The notes under the pieces are model-generated. The model had not been told where the DNA came from and searched no databases. It was given only the letters and a program-made list of their open reading frames with translations. Shown here one piece after another: positions 33,308 through 46,247 of a stretch of 64,000 nucleotides of DNA. Each line of letters begins with the position of its first letter. The first letter of the stretch is position 1. A program made the translations under genes and the position numbers. Origin of the DNA: Acheta domesticus (taxonomy: Eukaryota > Arthropoda > Insecta > Orthoptera > Gryllidae); assembly GCA_031308135.1 (NCBI GenBank), contig JAHLJT010009436.1:122427608-122491607 (forward strand), given 5' to 3'.

Positions 33308-36300
33308 CAGGAGCGGATCCAAGGGGGGGGGTCACGGGGGTCATGACCCCCCCCCAATGATGAACCGTCACAATTTTGTGAGAAACTCTAACATATCTAA
33401 AAAACTCTGAGAAACTAATAACCTTTCCAGTGTCCTTTCAGAATCGGGACTGCCCGAGACATTTTCAGATATTTTCAGACAATTCTAGAAATTTCTAAAA
33501 ATTTAGCAGTGCTGAAACTAATGAATTTATATAGAAATTGGAATTTACTTTGAATAAAAACATAAGTGTTTTCAAGATGACTTTCAAAACATTTTTAATA
33601 CAAAGAAATAAATCTAAGCAAGTAACATATTTAAAGTCGGAATCAAAAACACTGCACGTTACTAGTGTTGCCAACTTAATGTTAATATTTGTCAGTAACT
33701 GAACGAGAGAATTGTGGGAAAAATAGACGTCAACACATGGACTCAGCTTAAAAGTCACAACTGTTGTTCAAAGGGAATAGAATTAGCTAAACTTAGTAAT
33801 AATAATGGTATGTATATAAAATTGGCAACAATCTTGCTTTCAGGGGTTTGTTAGAATTCAGTTTCCATGATACACTCCAATTCAGTATCGGAACTCCTAT
33901 CGAATGCAATGTACATTTAACCTAAAAATGCTTAATGTAATCAGTAACGGCGAACCTAATTAGATCATTGAAGTCTGATGCCGGTTCTGATTTTGTAAGA
34001 ATGTCAGAAGCCGCTTTTAGCACAAGTTAAGGCTATCAACAGGGGTTAGTGGTAAAGATTTGTCGAAAGGAATAAGAGAGAATTTTCGTTTGGCTGATGA
34101 GCGAGGATAGTGCCTGACACCTAAAATACAGTGGCGAAGCTAGAGTCATGCAATTGGGTATTCTGAAAATCTTATCTTACATATTTTTGTAAATTAGCTC
34201 CATTCATCGTTTTTTTATTCAACAAAAACGTCGATAATTTGTTCTTTAAAGCTTTCGTTTCTGCACAGTTAATTTCCCATGGAATCTCTCAGGATTGTCT
34301 TAACTATTTTAATGTAATCAAATTGCTTTCACATAATGCTTTCTATAGAGGGAAAGTTAGACTGAGTTGTATCAACCAAACCATCTCTTGATATTTTTTT
34401 CTAGGCCATTATGTCTAACAAATACTTCAGCAAAAAAATCGCAGTCATATATTTTGCATTATTAACGTATACATTTGTCATTTCATTTCGAGGCTGCTCA
34501 CTGTCAAGGAATGGATATTGTTTTATTAGAAACGAAAACTTTTTTGAACGAAAGGACGCTTTGTAGGTGGAAAAATTGCTTTTCGTCAAGAAATTCAATA
34601 AAATGAAAGTTTTCGAAATCTTGAAAGCTGTAGTCCATCTGAGTCACTATAGTATCAATAATTTTAAAAGATCCAATTTTGTTTCTTTCAAATAATTCTC
34701 ACCCTGAAAGTTCATTCATTGTCATGTCTACTTTGATAAAGATTTCAATAGTCTCTTCCTATCTAACACGATATATAACTACGTATCGCTACTATTTCGC
34801 TCGCTATTATCGCTATCATTTCGATATCGTGAACCGTTTAGAAGTTGTGAGATATAGTCAGTGGGACGTTGTCTGCAACACTATATCTTTAGCTTCATTA
34901 ATTGTTTCGTAAAGAAAACACAAACAAAAATCACACAAACGGCTTACAAACAACTCCACGTCCGGTGATGAAGTTAATTTGCGTGATCGAGACGTGGGCG
35001 TGCTTCGCTGTACAAGTCCATGCCTGCCGAGAGCCTAGGCTCCTGCTGGGCTCGCTGCCCAGTCAATGCAAAAGAAAGGGAGATGGCGCACGTTCTCTAG
35101 TGCTTATGCGTGGCAGAGCCTGCCGGTGTCTATCCACTGGCAGACTCCTCGCTCAGTTACCGGCCCCAAAGAGTATATTTCTGCAGTCCTGCTATTTCCC
35201 TCGCGCGTAAACGGGGAAAAGGAGTCGAACACATTTAATTTTCGACGATTCAGTAACAAAAATATTGAAAAATGGCACACGACACATTTTATTGAAAAAT
35301 AATTTGAGTAGTATAAGTCTCCCAGATTACCCTTCAGCTTTGCCACTGCTAAAAGACCTTATTGAATACTATTTTGCTGTCTCTGAGCCCGAATCCGGCT
35401 AGAGAATTTTAGTTCGGCTGATGAGCGAGGATAGAGTCTGACGCCTAAAACATCTTATTTGAATGTTTTGCTTTCACTGAGTTCGAATACGGTATCAAAA
35501 GTATCTTTTGATAGCTCTCGTTCTTGATGAACAGTATTGCAATGATGTTGCTTTATTTGGGTTTTAATTATACAAAGCACCATGGTAATGCAAAAGGAAT
35601 CAGATCAGTTATTTGCAAAATATTAAATGTTGCATTAAATTAAATGTATTAAATGTTTGCATGGCTTGGTGTAGTTGTCCCCAAAATTATAATGAAGATA
35701 ACAACATTGTTGTAGAAGAACAAGGTTATTGAAGGAGATTCAAATGTGGTATAAATTTATTAATTTATGAAAGAGCACTATAAACGAAAAAAATTAAAAA
35801 AGAAAAAATGAAATTGAGAAAAATAATTGTAAGATAAAATAAAAGTATAATTTGGTTCATTTATTTATTATATGCATGTATTTTTTAATTATAATAATTT
35901 ATTAAAAATACATTCTTTCCATTACACACATTTACACGTTTCTCTCATATAAGTTTCTTCAAAAATTGTTTCATATTGCATCAAATGAAAGTTATTGTTG
36001 ATAACTTTATAAATTTTCATTTTTTTAAAACAAATTTACCGAATAAAATTGACATATTTTTGTAGGCAGAATTCGAATCTGCAACAAAAATTGGGGGTTA
36101 CCGTTTAAAATTCCAAAGTTACACCCGCCACTCCCCCAGGGGATAAGGGTGAGGATCGTAACAACAGTAGGCTGATATGTGATTATTGGTATATTGAATT
36201 TCTAAATATTTTAATAGTAATTCTAAATATATTTATTGAATAATAAAATCAATCTGATATACGCATAACATACGTCAAAAATATGTTATTAGATTCTATA

Positions 36301-36378
36301 CCCTCCCCCCTTTCCGAAATAAATGCACTTGAGTCTTAACGTGACCCCTCCCAAAAGAGAAGTCTGGATCCGCGCCTG
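33308..36378. mobile_element. hAT element (family 3), copy A
   Basis: Inverted ends CAGGAGCGGATCC and CAGGCGCGGATCCAG with a perfect 8-bp duplication CCATAATG (33300-33307 and 36379-36386). It is largely alignable with copy B at 55297-58204. A conserved minus-strand frame starting MTFKLSP occurs in both (33495-33758 here) but I do not recognise it. It carries a nested element at 34129-35348. A ~90-bp tandem duplication ('cggctgatgagcgaggatag') flanks the nested insertion. No intact transposase is seen. Confidence 0.85.
34129..35348. mobile_element. nested hAT-like element (family 4), copy A
   Basis: Inverted ends CAGTGGCGAAGCTAGAG and CAGTGGCAAAGCTGAAG with an 8-bp duplication CTAAAATA / CTAAAAGA. 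The same element sits at the same place in copy B of the host, so this is one insertion event inherited by both. Confidence 0.75.
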
Positions 36379-37562
36379 CCATAATGAACAATACTTGTGA
36401 ATTATCTCTGATAAAATACTTGGTTTCTTGTAAATATGATAACAATAGGTTTTCTTTATTACTCAACCTAAGTATGAATTAAAGGCACCTACTAGATAAT
36501 TCATCTACTTGAGTCCGCTAATAGTGTCGTTACAACTGGTGTCTGGTCTTCGCCATTTCTTCAGTTGATCTTGAAGTGTAAACTGGCTAAATTTCCATAG
36601 TAGCCTCCAGCTTATTTTGAGTTTTATTTTATTTGCATGTCTTGTGGTGTATAACACTTTTTACTTCTTAATTATTAATTAATTAATTCTCAATCTATTT
36701 TGTCTTTATATTGTAAAGGCGAATGTCTCTTTCATACTTTTAACCTTCCCTCTATCATTTTTAGCTTTCAATTTTTAAATGTTTTAACCTTTTTACTATT
36801 AATCTTTTAACTTGCTTTCATTTTGATGTATGAAATTTCGCAATTTTAAATGTCTTATCCAAATTTTTACATAATGTTAAATTAGATCAACTTTGTCATG
36901 ACAATATCTTATAGTGTTGTTTTATCCCTATATAGCATTTGAGTAAAGTCATATACCGTGCGTGTGTGGAGATTTCCGGCCTTACGGCTAGACCACTTCC
37001 CGTGCACCAATCGAGACATATGAGGTGTCATTGAACGCGTCTCGGTCCCCTGTTGGGGAACTGATAATTTGTTTTTCGATCCGGCCATAAGATTCCAAGA
37101 AATTGTCAAAAACGTGTTTTTTGGTGTTTTGGATCTACGATCTTTGTATGACGGGAATTAAACCAACGACACCTAAATAGATCTAAGCAGGTGGCGTTGA
37201 TTAAATCCCATTATTCCGTGGTTATTTTCAGTCCGCGACATCATAATTTTCTTCTATGAGGATGGCAACACAGATTTTTGACAAACGACAAAAAAACTAA
37301 ATGAATATCGCCCGGCAGAATATGTTGTAAATTCTGAAGTATTTTAGTTGTAGTGAAGTGTGAAGTGTTTCGTGTGTATTTTGTATAAAGAACTTGCAAC
37401 ATGCCATTGAAGAATAAATTTGAAGAACATGAAGTGAATACGAAGGAAACAAGAACTGTAAATTCTAAACAATACATTTCTTAAGCCTGCAAAAATCGAT
37501 TTTCAATTTAATATGACCTACAACTTATACACATAAACATACAAAATAGTAATATTTTAATA

Positions 37563-37563
<1 letters not shown>
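36379..37563. other. unassigned AT-rich DNA
   Basis: No gene recognised. A tRNA-like patch near 36980-37030 was considered and rejected. Confidence 0.4.

Positions 37564-37614
<51 letters not shown>
37564..37614. repeat. (TA)n microsatellite
   Basis: Uninterrupted TA tract. Confidence 0.95.
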
Positions 37615-37617
<3 letters not shown>

Positions 37618-37682
37618 GCCTTCAGAACAAAAATCAGACCGAGTTTGTGAAGTTTTAAAATCTTAAAATAGGAGGCAAAAAT

Positions 37683-38159
37683 ATGGAAGTGTTAAGCAAC
37701 TCAGGGGAATCAAATATAGTTGTAGAAGATTTTGCGTCAGAATTTCCCGAACTAATGAAGAATGATTTTATATTAGCATTAGAGAATAATGCAGAACAAC
37801 AGCTTACAGGTGATCATTTATGTTCATATTAGAAAACAAAACGTAAAAAGTATAGGTGTGCTGTCGCATCATTCATATACCTATAAGTATTTTTTTACAG
37901 CGATTATAATTTTGAAATTGCAATATGACCAGTTCATTTCCCGCTTGAAGTTAATATACAAGGCCATTGAGTGTTGGGAATTTTTGGACTGGAGTACAAC
38001 AACAGATACTACGATTCATTGGTAAGTCCAATGCCAGATACTCTAAGAACATATTTGAACAAAGCTTTGCATGACAGAAATGAAGTACGAAAGAAATTTT
38101 CAACAAATGAATATACTTTTACAACAGTTTACAGCGTCGGCGACGCCACATTCAACTAG
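37683..38159 (+). other. possible exon fragments, unrecognised
   Basis: An ATG at 37683 opens a ~48-residue acidic frame (MEVLSNSGESNIVVEDFASE...) with a possible splice donor ACAG|GTGATC near 37809. A second frame at 37971-38159 reads GLEYNNRYYDSLVSPMPDTL and ends in a stop. The amino-acid composition looks protein-like but no family is recognised and no complete gene model could be built. Confidence 0.2.
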
Positions 38160-39650
38160 TATTTCTGTACACCTGATTATGTAACGAACGTAGTTACGAA
38201 ATCTTGTAAATGTTTGTCTGAAATTATTTTCACAAAATTCAAAGGATACGCTTCTTAATACTAATGTTTATATTATAGCAAATGAGGAAAATATATTACA
38301 TACGTGTGTAGGTGGTTTGAGAAAACCAGGGAAATTTTTAGTTGTTTAGACGTTTGAACTGTGAATTAAGAAGGTAGGTGGTACCTGTCAGTTGTCACTA
38401 TGGAATTGAAACAAACATCTAACTTTTCTCGTTTCAAAGAAGAAATCCACTTTTGTTCTTTGTGCCGAGAGTGCTATAATTTTACTTTCTTGATTTCTGG
38501 GAACAGTAGGGAATCTATACTCTCTTACATCCCCCCCCCGCGCTTTTTCCGCAATCCACTATCGAACACATCTTGGTTATTGTGAAAATACAACTTTTAT
38601 CAGAGAAAAAGAAAATCGGCACATATCACTGCATTTTAACCATTAGCTTGAGGCATACAGCATCAGCCTCTTGCCACCCAGAGGCGACGGTGCTGCCCTC
38701 AGAAGCTTTAAAAGTTGCGTGTTCTAGACGTCTGTATTGAGCTTGAACAAATTTATCAAAAGAAATCTCTTCACATCTGAATCAAACTAGTTTTGGAAAG
38801 CGCCAATGGTAAATATATTGTAAATGTATCCTTCTCCTTCTATTTTATTTTTGTTAAATTGGAAGGAGAGATAAAAGATCAGTATTTTCTGTAAATTACA
38901 CGTTAAATTTTATTTTTAAAATGGCGTTATCTCTGAAATAGTGATATAACCCAGAGATAATAAGAGTAAACCCGGAGCCCGGAGTTTATATTTAAAAACA
39001 GAAGTCTCCGGGTCAAACCCGAAGAGACGGCAATATATCATTAAATGATTTCATGTACACTTAGTTTCAAAATATTGGAATTTTTCGCGTAATTTTTACT
39101 TAAACCGCGACAAAGTTCAAGTTTAATTAGTTGTACGTTTTGTGAAGCATCTCCCTCTCTCTCTCTCTCTCACACACACATAAAAATGATCACATCTGTG
39201 CTGATGAAATTCTGGTATCTTTTCCGGTGTTTGACTGTGGCTGGCTGGTGATGCCAGCACAAATAATTTTTAACAGAATATAGAATCTTCTATTAATCAT
39301 TAATAAAGAATTAGACAATTTGCTTCAAGTTCTTGCGATGTGTACGCCTCCGTTCCTAAGACTTCAGTCAGCTCCTTAACTCATCACCTGATAGTGTGGT
39401 GCGAAGGTTTCAAAACTATTAAAGGATTGCAGTTCTAAGTCAGTATCTCTCTAATATCCTCCTCAAATAATTTTCTGAGAACAGGTGATTGCTCTGACCC
39501 CATCCATCTATTGCAAACATTCTGTTAACCTGAATTAAAAGTCAAAATTATTTTTTTCCTTTATTGTGGACTAATTTTTCATGCATACTTAGTAAACATG
39601 CCAATATTAGAAGTCATAATAAATTCACATACCTAGTTTTAAAAACAAAT
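38160..39650. other. unassigned DNA downstream of the protease gene
   Basis: No gene. A short (TC)n/(CA)n tract lies at ~39152-39180. Confidence 0.4.
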
Positions 39651-39654
39651 TTTA

Positions 39655-39661
39655 ATTTATT
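39655..39661 (-). terminator. candidate polyadenylation signal of the protease gene
   Basis: AATAAA on the minus strand (TTTATT at 39656-39661), about 65 bases beyond the stop codon. Confidence 0.5.
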
Positions 39662-39723
39662 TACCAAAGGCATTTTATTACAACTAGGAAATGTTGCTTT
39701 GGATGTGCTTTCGAAATTAAATC

Positions 39724-42700
39724 TTAGTTGATATTTGTTTGAATCCAATCCAAGAATTTGTGTACAGGAGTATAAATTCCAGGAAAACCGACGCGAGCAC
39801 ATCCTTGTCCAGCAGCTACAATGGCGCACAACACTCGACCTTCATTGTTGCATGTCAAGGGACCACCTGAGTCACCCTGAGGAAAGAAAAACATTTAAAA
39901 TTCACTTTCTTTAATGTGCTTAGACTCATGTGATAGAATGCTTGCATGACTGAATTCTGATATATTCCTTTTTTCTAGACCGGAAAACCAACTTCGTTCG
40001 CGCATAAATGCTCTATTTTCGTACTTTTTCAGCGAACTAGTTTCTCGACCAATTCAATTCATTTCTGAAACTTTTAGTAGTTAACATCACTTGTAAGAAA
40101 CCAAAATTATTTTTAAAATATGTGATACGTCTTTCTCAACCACTTAAAACATCGTCGATCTGACAACCAACCTGAGGCACCTCTTCGACGGCCCCTTAAA
40201 AAACGTTTCGCCACACCCATCAATATATAAATAGAATCCATTTCTCCCTACAAACTAGTGGTGCTCCAACAGCAAATATTTTCCCGTTATTGGAAACAGC
40301 TACGTAGGATTGAAATATTGCACTCTGCGCTACTAACATCTTAGCTATTATTTGAAAACGTTCAATTCAACCAAGAAGCGAACAACTCACTGTTTCCATC
40401 GCAGTGTTGTCCAAACTACGTGAATTCTACAACTTAGTTCAGTCGGTATGTACATTTTACCTGGAAAAAGGTCATAAAAACATTTTCTTTGAGTATGTTG
40501 TATGTGTATGTACTCAGACACTAGTTAAAACCCCACGTTTTCCACCTCCCAGACCCTGTGCTAACTCCGGGAGGCCCGAAAAATCGGTATTTTTCTGACT
40601 TGTTTCGGTTTTTTCTCTATAGCTTCTTAACATGTGTAGATAAGGATCTATTTCATTATTCAGTGCGTTTCTTAATACATAAGATTCAAATTATATCTAA
40701 TGATGTTTTTTTAAATGTCCATAAATGGTCCATAATCGTTGAGTAAAAAGGGAGAGAATTGGGGAATCTTTCTGAAATGTTCGAACCACATTTTCTCAAA
40801 AACTTTGGAACATTTTTCGCCGAAATTCTCAACTACGGGAAAGAGTTCAATTCTCTCCCATACTCCAAAAGCTTGATTTCGGCCAAGATATTTGGGGCCC
40901 AAAAATCAAAATTATGCTGAAAAAAGTAGGTGTTTTTAATCTTACGATTTCTAAATATTTTGTTTTATAACATTTTCTCAAATTATTGCTCGTATTACCG
41001 CAAGTGAGATTTTTTGTATTCGCTGTCTTAGGGAATACAATGTGGTTTGGGAATTAAATTGGTTACCATGACAAGAATGTTTTTATCAAACAATGTCTGT
41101 GTTTCCGTTCACTAGGAAATTACACGACAGCAATTTATCACTGGAATATTGAAGAAATATTACGTAAAAGTGTGTCTGTGTGTGTGTGTCAGTCATAATA
41201 CATATTAGTGTTGTGATTGTAGTGTCATCGTAGTGTATTATTTATGTTATTTTATTTCATGTGCATCTTTTGGAATCATTTTATTACTAACATTGTTCGA
41301 ATGTTGTTTCTGGACGCGAAAATTTCTATTACTCCTGTGTATCTTATATCAATTTAAATTGCCGAAAGTGAAACCGCTAAAAGATAGTAAGTATTTGAGA
41401 AACGTACGTGAAATTTGATAGTGATTGATGAAATTATAATTTGCGTTCATCATTTCTGAGTCGTTTGTAGTTAAAATATTTTTGTCCCTGTTTATTGCTT
41501 TCCCTGTTTTAAAGTACGTGAAGTAATGCTTCATGTTATGCTTGAAGTAATGTTTGAAGTAAAGGCGAATTGAAATTTTTGTTCTCAAAACCTGCTGCAC
41601 ACTTTTCTTTAAATTTCATGTAAGAATAGAGTAAAATGCACTTGTAAAGGTGGCGTAGGTCCGATTTTCACGGTTAACTCCGAATTTTCGATAGTTACGA
41701 AAGTATGAATTTACAACGGCAACTTCCTACAAATACAAAATTGAAGATAGAGATTTTCCCTTCAAACGAAATTTGTTGTCCACAATTATTTCTTTCATTA
41801 AAGTCGGGTATATTTTTGAAAATGTTAGTAGTTTTCCCGGAACGATTCGTGCAATACGTGCAATTTAAAAAATTAGAAAAACAAGATTTTCTCAAAAACG
41901 GCTCCAAATATTTTCTGGAAACTTCTGGTACGGATATTGCCTTACGTATTGTATGAGATGTCATAATCGCCCAATTGCTCTATCCTTTACTTTTTTCCAA
42001 AAATTACAAAAAAATAATTTTTTTACACTTGTATCTCACGTCGTTAATAGTTATACTAGCGGCAAATTGTTACCATTATTTTATTTATAAGATCAAGTGT
42101 TTTAAATATTGTCATATAAAGTTTCTCGAAAACTCAACCGTTTTCTGCAAAACGTAGCTAACAATTCCGCATTTTCAGAAACGCCCAAAGGCCATTTTTA
42201 CTTCCCCGTAGACGTACGTATACACGGAGTGATATACATAGTATAGGGATGTAACGTAGTTATGTAATGCTGCGCGAAAAAATGACCAATTTTCGGTGGA
42301 AAAAAAATTCATTGCCGGGCCGTGATAACGAAAAAGTGGATAAAACCAGTTGCTAAATTAAGAAAAAAAATACCCTTACACGTGGTGTAGCCAGAAACCC
42401 TCTTTTGTGGGTCCTTGATATCGAAAAACCAATTGAAAGAAAAACGTCCGTCCGTCTGTCCGTCTGTTAACACTGCTAGCGCCTAAACCATACGTACGAT
42501 TTTGTCCAAAATGGATATTCCCCGGTCGATCTGGTTCTAGTCAAAGCTTTGAGATTTTGAAAGAGATTCATCAAAATTTGGGGGTACTTTACATGAAGAC
42601 CCCCCGACATCGTCAAACTTTTCTCAAAAACGGCCCCAAATGTTTTCTTTAAATTTCTTGTAAGAATAGAGTAAAATACACTTATTAAGGTTGCATAGGT

Positions 42701-45700
42701 ACGATTTTCACGGATAACTGAATTTTCGAAAATTGTGAAAGTTTGAATTTTTTTCGGCGTCTTTCTCCAGCTACAAAATTGAAGATAGAGATTTTCCTTC
42801 AAATAAAATGTGTTCTCCAAAGTGAGTTCTTTGTTCAAGGTCATATATATTCTTTTGAAAATTTTAGTAGTTCTCGCGCAATATTGCGTGAATATGTGCA
42901 ATTTTAAAAAATTAAAAAAACTAAATTTTCTCAAAAACGGCTTCAAATTTTTTCTTTACACCTTTGATAGGGATAGTGCTAAATGTACCCTATGAGATGA
43001 CATAAACGCCATATTGCTGTATTCTTTTGTTTTTCAAAAATTGCAAAAATGTAATTTTTTTGACTTGTCTCTCACGCTGTTAATATTTACACTAGCGGCG
43101 AATAGTTCACATTATTATATTTATGAGTACATGTGCTTTAAATAATGTCAAGTAAAGTTTATCGAAAACACAACCGTTTTCCTTGAAAAGTAGCTCAAAT
43201 TTCCACATTTTCAGAAACACTCAAACGCAATTTCCTCTTAAATGACTAAAAAACATTTCTTCAATCTTTTCGATCGGGTAGTGCTAATTGCATTCTTTAA
43301 TATGACGTAAAGTTTATTTTGAGTTGTTTTTTTTTGTTTTTTGTTTTTTCAAAAATTACACATATGCAATTTTTTTAAAGGATCTCTCACACCTTTAATA
43401 TTCACATTACCAGCAATTTGTACACATTATTATATTTGTGAGTGTAAGTGCTTCAAATAACTTCAAATAAAGTATTTTGAAAACTCAAAAATGTTCTGTG
43501 AAAATGAGTTTCAAAATTCGCATTTTTAGTAGCGCTAAAACGCAATTTTCTTTAAAACGGCACATAATTTTTAACAGAAAATTGCTATTTAGGGCGAGGT
43601 GTTTGTGTTCTTTAATATTCTAAAATTAATATTTTCGTTCTACCAATAGGAAATCGAAAAATTAAGAAAATGACAAAAAAATGTACTTTTGGCGATGATA
43701 GTTGGTAGCTAGCAAGAAAGAGTATGTGACAATTCCGAATGGCTACCGAAGACCCAAGAAAATAGAATACGGGAAAGTCTGTGCCATTCTGTAGCACCAC
43801 TAGTTCATAAATGGCTTCAAACATTTTCTTCAAACTTTTCGAACGGATAGAGCATTTGCCCTCTTTAATAAGACGTAAAATCATTTAGGGGTATATTTTT
43901 TCAAAAATTTCACAAATTATTTTTTGAAAGATCTGTCACGCCGTTAATATGCACATGTCCAGCAATTTGTAAACACTATTGTATTTGTGAGTAAAAGTGC
44001 TTAAAATGGCTTCTAATGAAGTATTTTGAAAACTGGAAACTTTTGTGTGGAAAAGAACTTCAAATTTCGAATTTACAGGTAGGGCTTAAACGTGATGTTC
44101 TTAAAAACTTCTTCTAATTTTCCAACAAAAATTGCCATTTTAGTTTTACTGTTTTTAATATTCTTAAAATAATATTTCCGTTCTACAATTAGGAAACCTA
44201 AAAATGAAGAAAATGTACAAAAAAGTGTACTTTGCGAGACGACAAATGGCAGCTGACAAGAGTATGTGGAAAGACCGAATAGCAAGCAGCGACCAAAGAA
44301 ATAGAAAACATATACGGGAGTCTGTGCCATTCTGCAGCACCACTAGTTTCTACAATATTGGACCCCTTAGAAATGATGCCCTGCTGAACCATGCAAAAAA
44401 GAATTGTACTAGATAATCGAATTCAATGCATTTTGCCTTAATGCTCTTCTACTCTCTTGAAACTCTTGAAATCTGATCATTTATATTTCATTCGCGAGTT
44501 CAGCATTGTAAAATCAAACAGGATAGATGAGTTAGCATAGAGCATGATTTAAGATATATTGTGAACTTAAGAGGCCATTTATTCTTATCTTTGTAAGACG
44601 CAACCGGAAAAACCCATATAATTCACCATGCCAAGCAGTGTCGTAATTTCCTGTGCAAGTCACGTGTGGCATCTGGAAATCAAGTTTGGCAGTTTGGATG
44701 GCAGTTTTCCAGACTATTCTGACCCTGCAGATTTAAATTCAAACCCATGACTATGTTTCCAACGAGAAATGCAATAGAAATTTTCTGCTCTAATGATTTC
44801 AAGGGAAACATTGTTTATGATTATGATACATTTAATTGGTAGACATCATATTTGCAAATCTAAGAACCTGATAATCAGTTTAGCAAAGGCAGGAACACAA
44901 CAACAGCAAAAACAGGGAAAAGTGACAAGAAGTTTACCTTCTCTCCAAGGTAGCTTTGAACATTAACACATTACTTTGAGAATATAATTATATTCCATTA
45001 TTTAAACATAAAACAATTTGGTTTAATGTATATACTAAATAAATACTTTTAGTTGCGTTTGTTAATAATTAATTATTAAATAATATGTAGCATTAAATAG
45101 CTTCGTTTTAATCATAATTGTTCATTATATTCGAAGATTGGCCCTTTTCCTGGGGTCCGTTTTGAATGTACCAGTGGGACGTTTTAAAGCAATACTAAAT
45201 AAGCAATATTTATGTAGCACGCACCTGACAGGTATCGTTTCCTCCTTCCATAAAACCAGCACATATCAAAAGATCACTGAAGTCATCAATGTAGATATCA
45301 TTGCATTCATCCCAAGGAAAGATATTTACTCTCAATTCATAGAGAATATTTGACATTTCACCATTCTCAGCCAATGCTCCCCAACCACTCACAACAGCAG
45401 TCTCTGTAAAGGATCATCTGAAATATTAATTTTGTCTTTTGGGTGTACTTACAGAAATGTGGTACTGCATTACCCAATTTAATACGAACGGGGAAGGACA
45501 TAGGCGCCACTTGACGGTAATGCAATGATGTCCACAGTTTTGCTTGGGGTAAATTCCGGGTTTACTTTTGCTAATCCAATATCATTGTCAGTTAAATCTC
45601 TGCGGAAATAAGGACAATCCATATCAATTTATAAACAAAATAAAATATTATTAGTATTTTTAAAATAAACGAATACGTACGGGTTATAATGGGCGTGACA

Positions 45701-46247
45701 TATTCTTTCAACTATATCGTTCTCTTGGGAACAATTTCCAGGTGCATCTTGATAAATAAAACCGGCCTTTGCCTAAATGAACGGACACTTAGTCTAAAGA
45801 ACAGTTTTTTCTTTTAAAAAAGTTATTGTAGGAAAATATTAAAATAATTCTTATTAATACCGTGAGGAGACCAGATATTTCGGGATCGCAAAGGCAGTGT
45901 GCAGCAGTCAAAATCCATCTCCAAGTAATAAGTGCTCCACCGCAAAAATGGTTTCCATCTTCACGAATCGACACTATGTATGGGTAATCCCCTGCACACA
46001 AATTCTCACTGAACACTCATACGTAACAAATATCTAAAGAAATTATCTCCTTTCCGCTCCTTACCGAGTTTTGCGGCGACTCCACCCACAATTCGACCAT
46101 CCGGGAAAGCGTTTGCTAATGTAATGTAAACATTAAATAATGCTCAATTTAAATACGCAAAACTAAGCGCACATTACTTCATATGGAAACAAGTAATTTA
46201 CCTGATGAAATGAGGACAAAGATGAGACCGCAGCCAATGAACATCAT
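39724..46247 (-). CDS. secreted trypsin-like serine protease (S1A), seven exons
   Basis: Coding exons, in order: 46247-46202, 46115-46065, 45991-45861, 45772-45681, 45599-45490, 45403-45225, 39876-39724. They join in frame to 253 residues plus stop. A hydrophobic signal peptide starts [16 protein letters not shown] short propeptide ends at Arg23, before IVGG (residues 24-27), the usual activation cleavage. The catalytic triad is His64 in TAAHC, Asp113 in DNDIGL and Ser206 in GDSGGP. The residue six before the catalytic Ser is Asp (DTCQGDS), the trypsin S1-pocket residue for Lys/Arg specificity. Cys49-Cys65, Cys177-Cys191 and Cys202-Cys229 match the conserved disulfides. Oddities: the usual Ser214-Trp215-Gly216 reads Ala-Ala-Gly, and exon 5 needs a weak donor (GTTCGT). 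Intron 6 is about 5.35 kb and full of HINE copies. It may be digestive or regulatory; the substrate is unknown. Confidence 0.85.
40255..40440 (-). repeat. HINE-B tail fragment in the protease intron
   Basis: It starts CTAGTGGTGCTCCAACAGCA and matches the inverse of the last ~180 bp of HINE-B. It runs through the MITE site ('agaagcgaacaactcactg') without the MITE. Confidence 0.75.
41600..44346 (+). repeat. older HINE-A copy in the protease intron, split by another
   Basis: Left part 41600-42199 (5'-truncated), right part 43804-44346 ending CACTAG. Body text joins naturally across the inserted copy (...GCCATTTT / TCATAAATGGC...), which shows that 42200-43803 inserted here. Confidence 0.8.
42200..43803 (+). 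repeat. full-length HINE-A copy, nested
   Basis: Head ACTTCCCCGTAGACGTACGT at 42200, GTCC/GTCT tract near 42448-42470, tail ATACGGGAAAGT then GTGCC...GTAGCACCACTAG. It sits between T residues with no duplication. The 156-residue minus-strand frame at 42476-42946 recurs in other copies and is a repeat shadow. Confidence 0.85.

Noticed and set aside
36980..37030. tRNA-like or SINE-like patch (TGGTCTAGCCGTAAGG on the minus strand)
   Set aside because: It resembles a box A, but no box B follows at tRNA spacing and no cloverleaf could be drawn; the only box-B-like string lies on the wrong side.
42476..42946. 156-residue minus-strand frame with [14 protein letters not shown]
   Set aside because: Similar frames recur at the same position in other HINE-A copies (49022-49318, 62258-62443). 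They reflect the shared repeat, differ by frameshifts and stops, and match no family.
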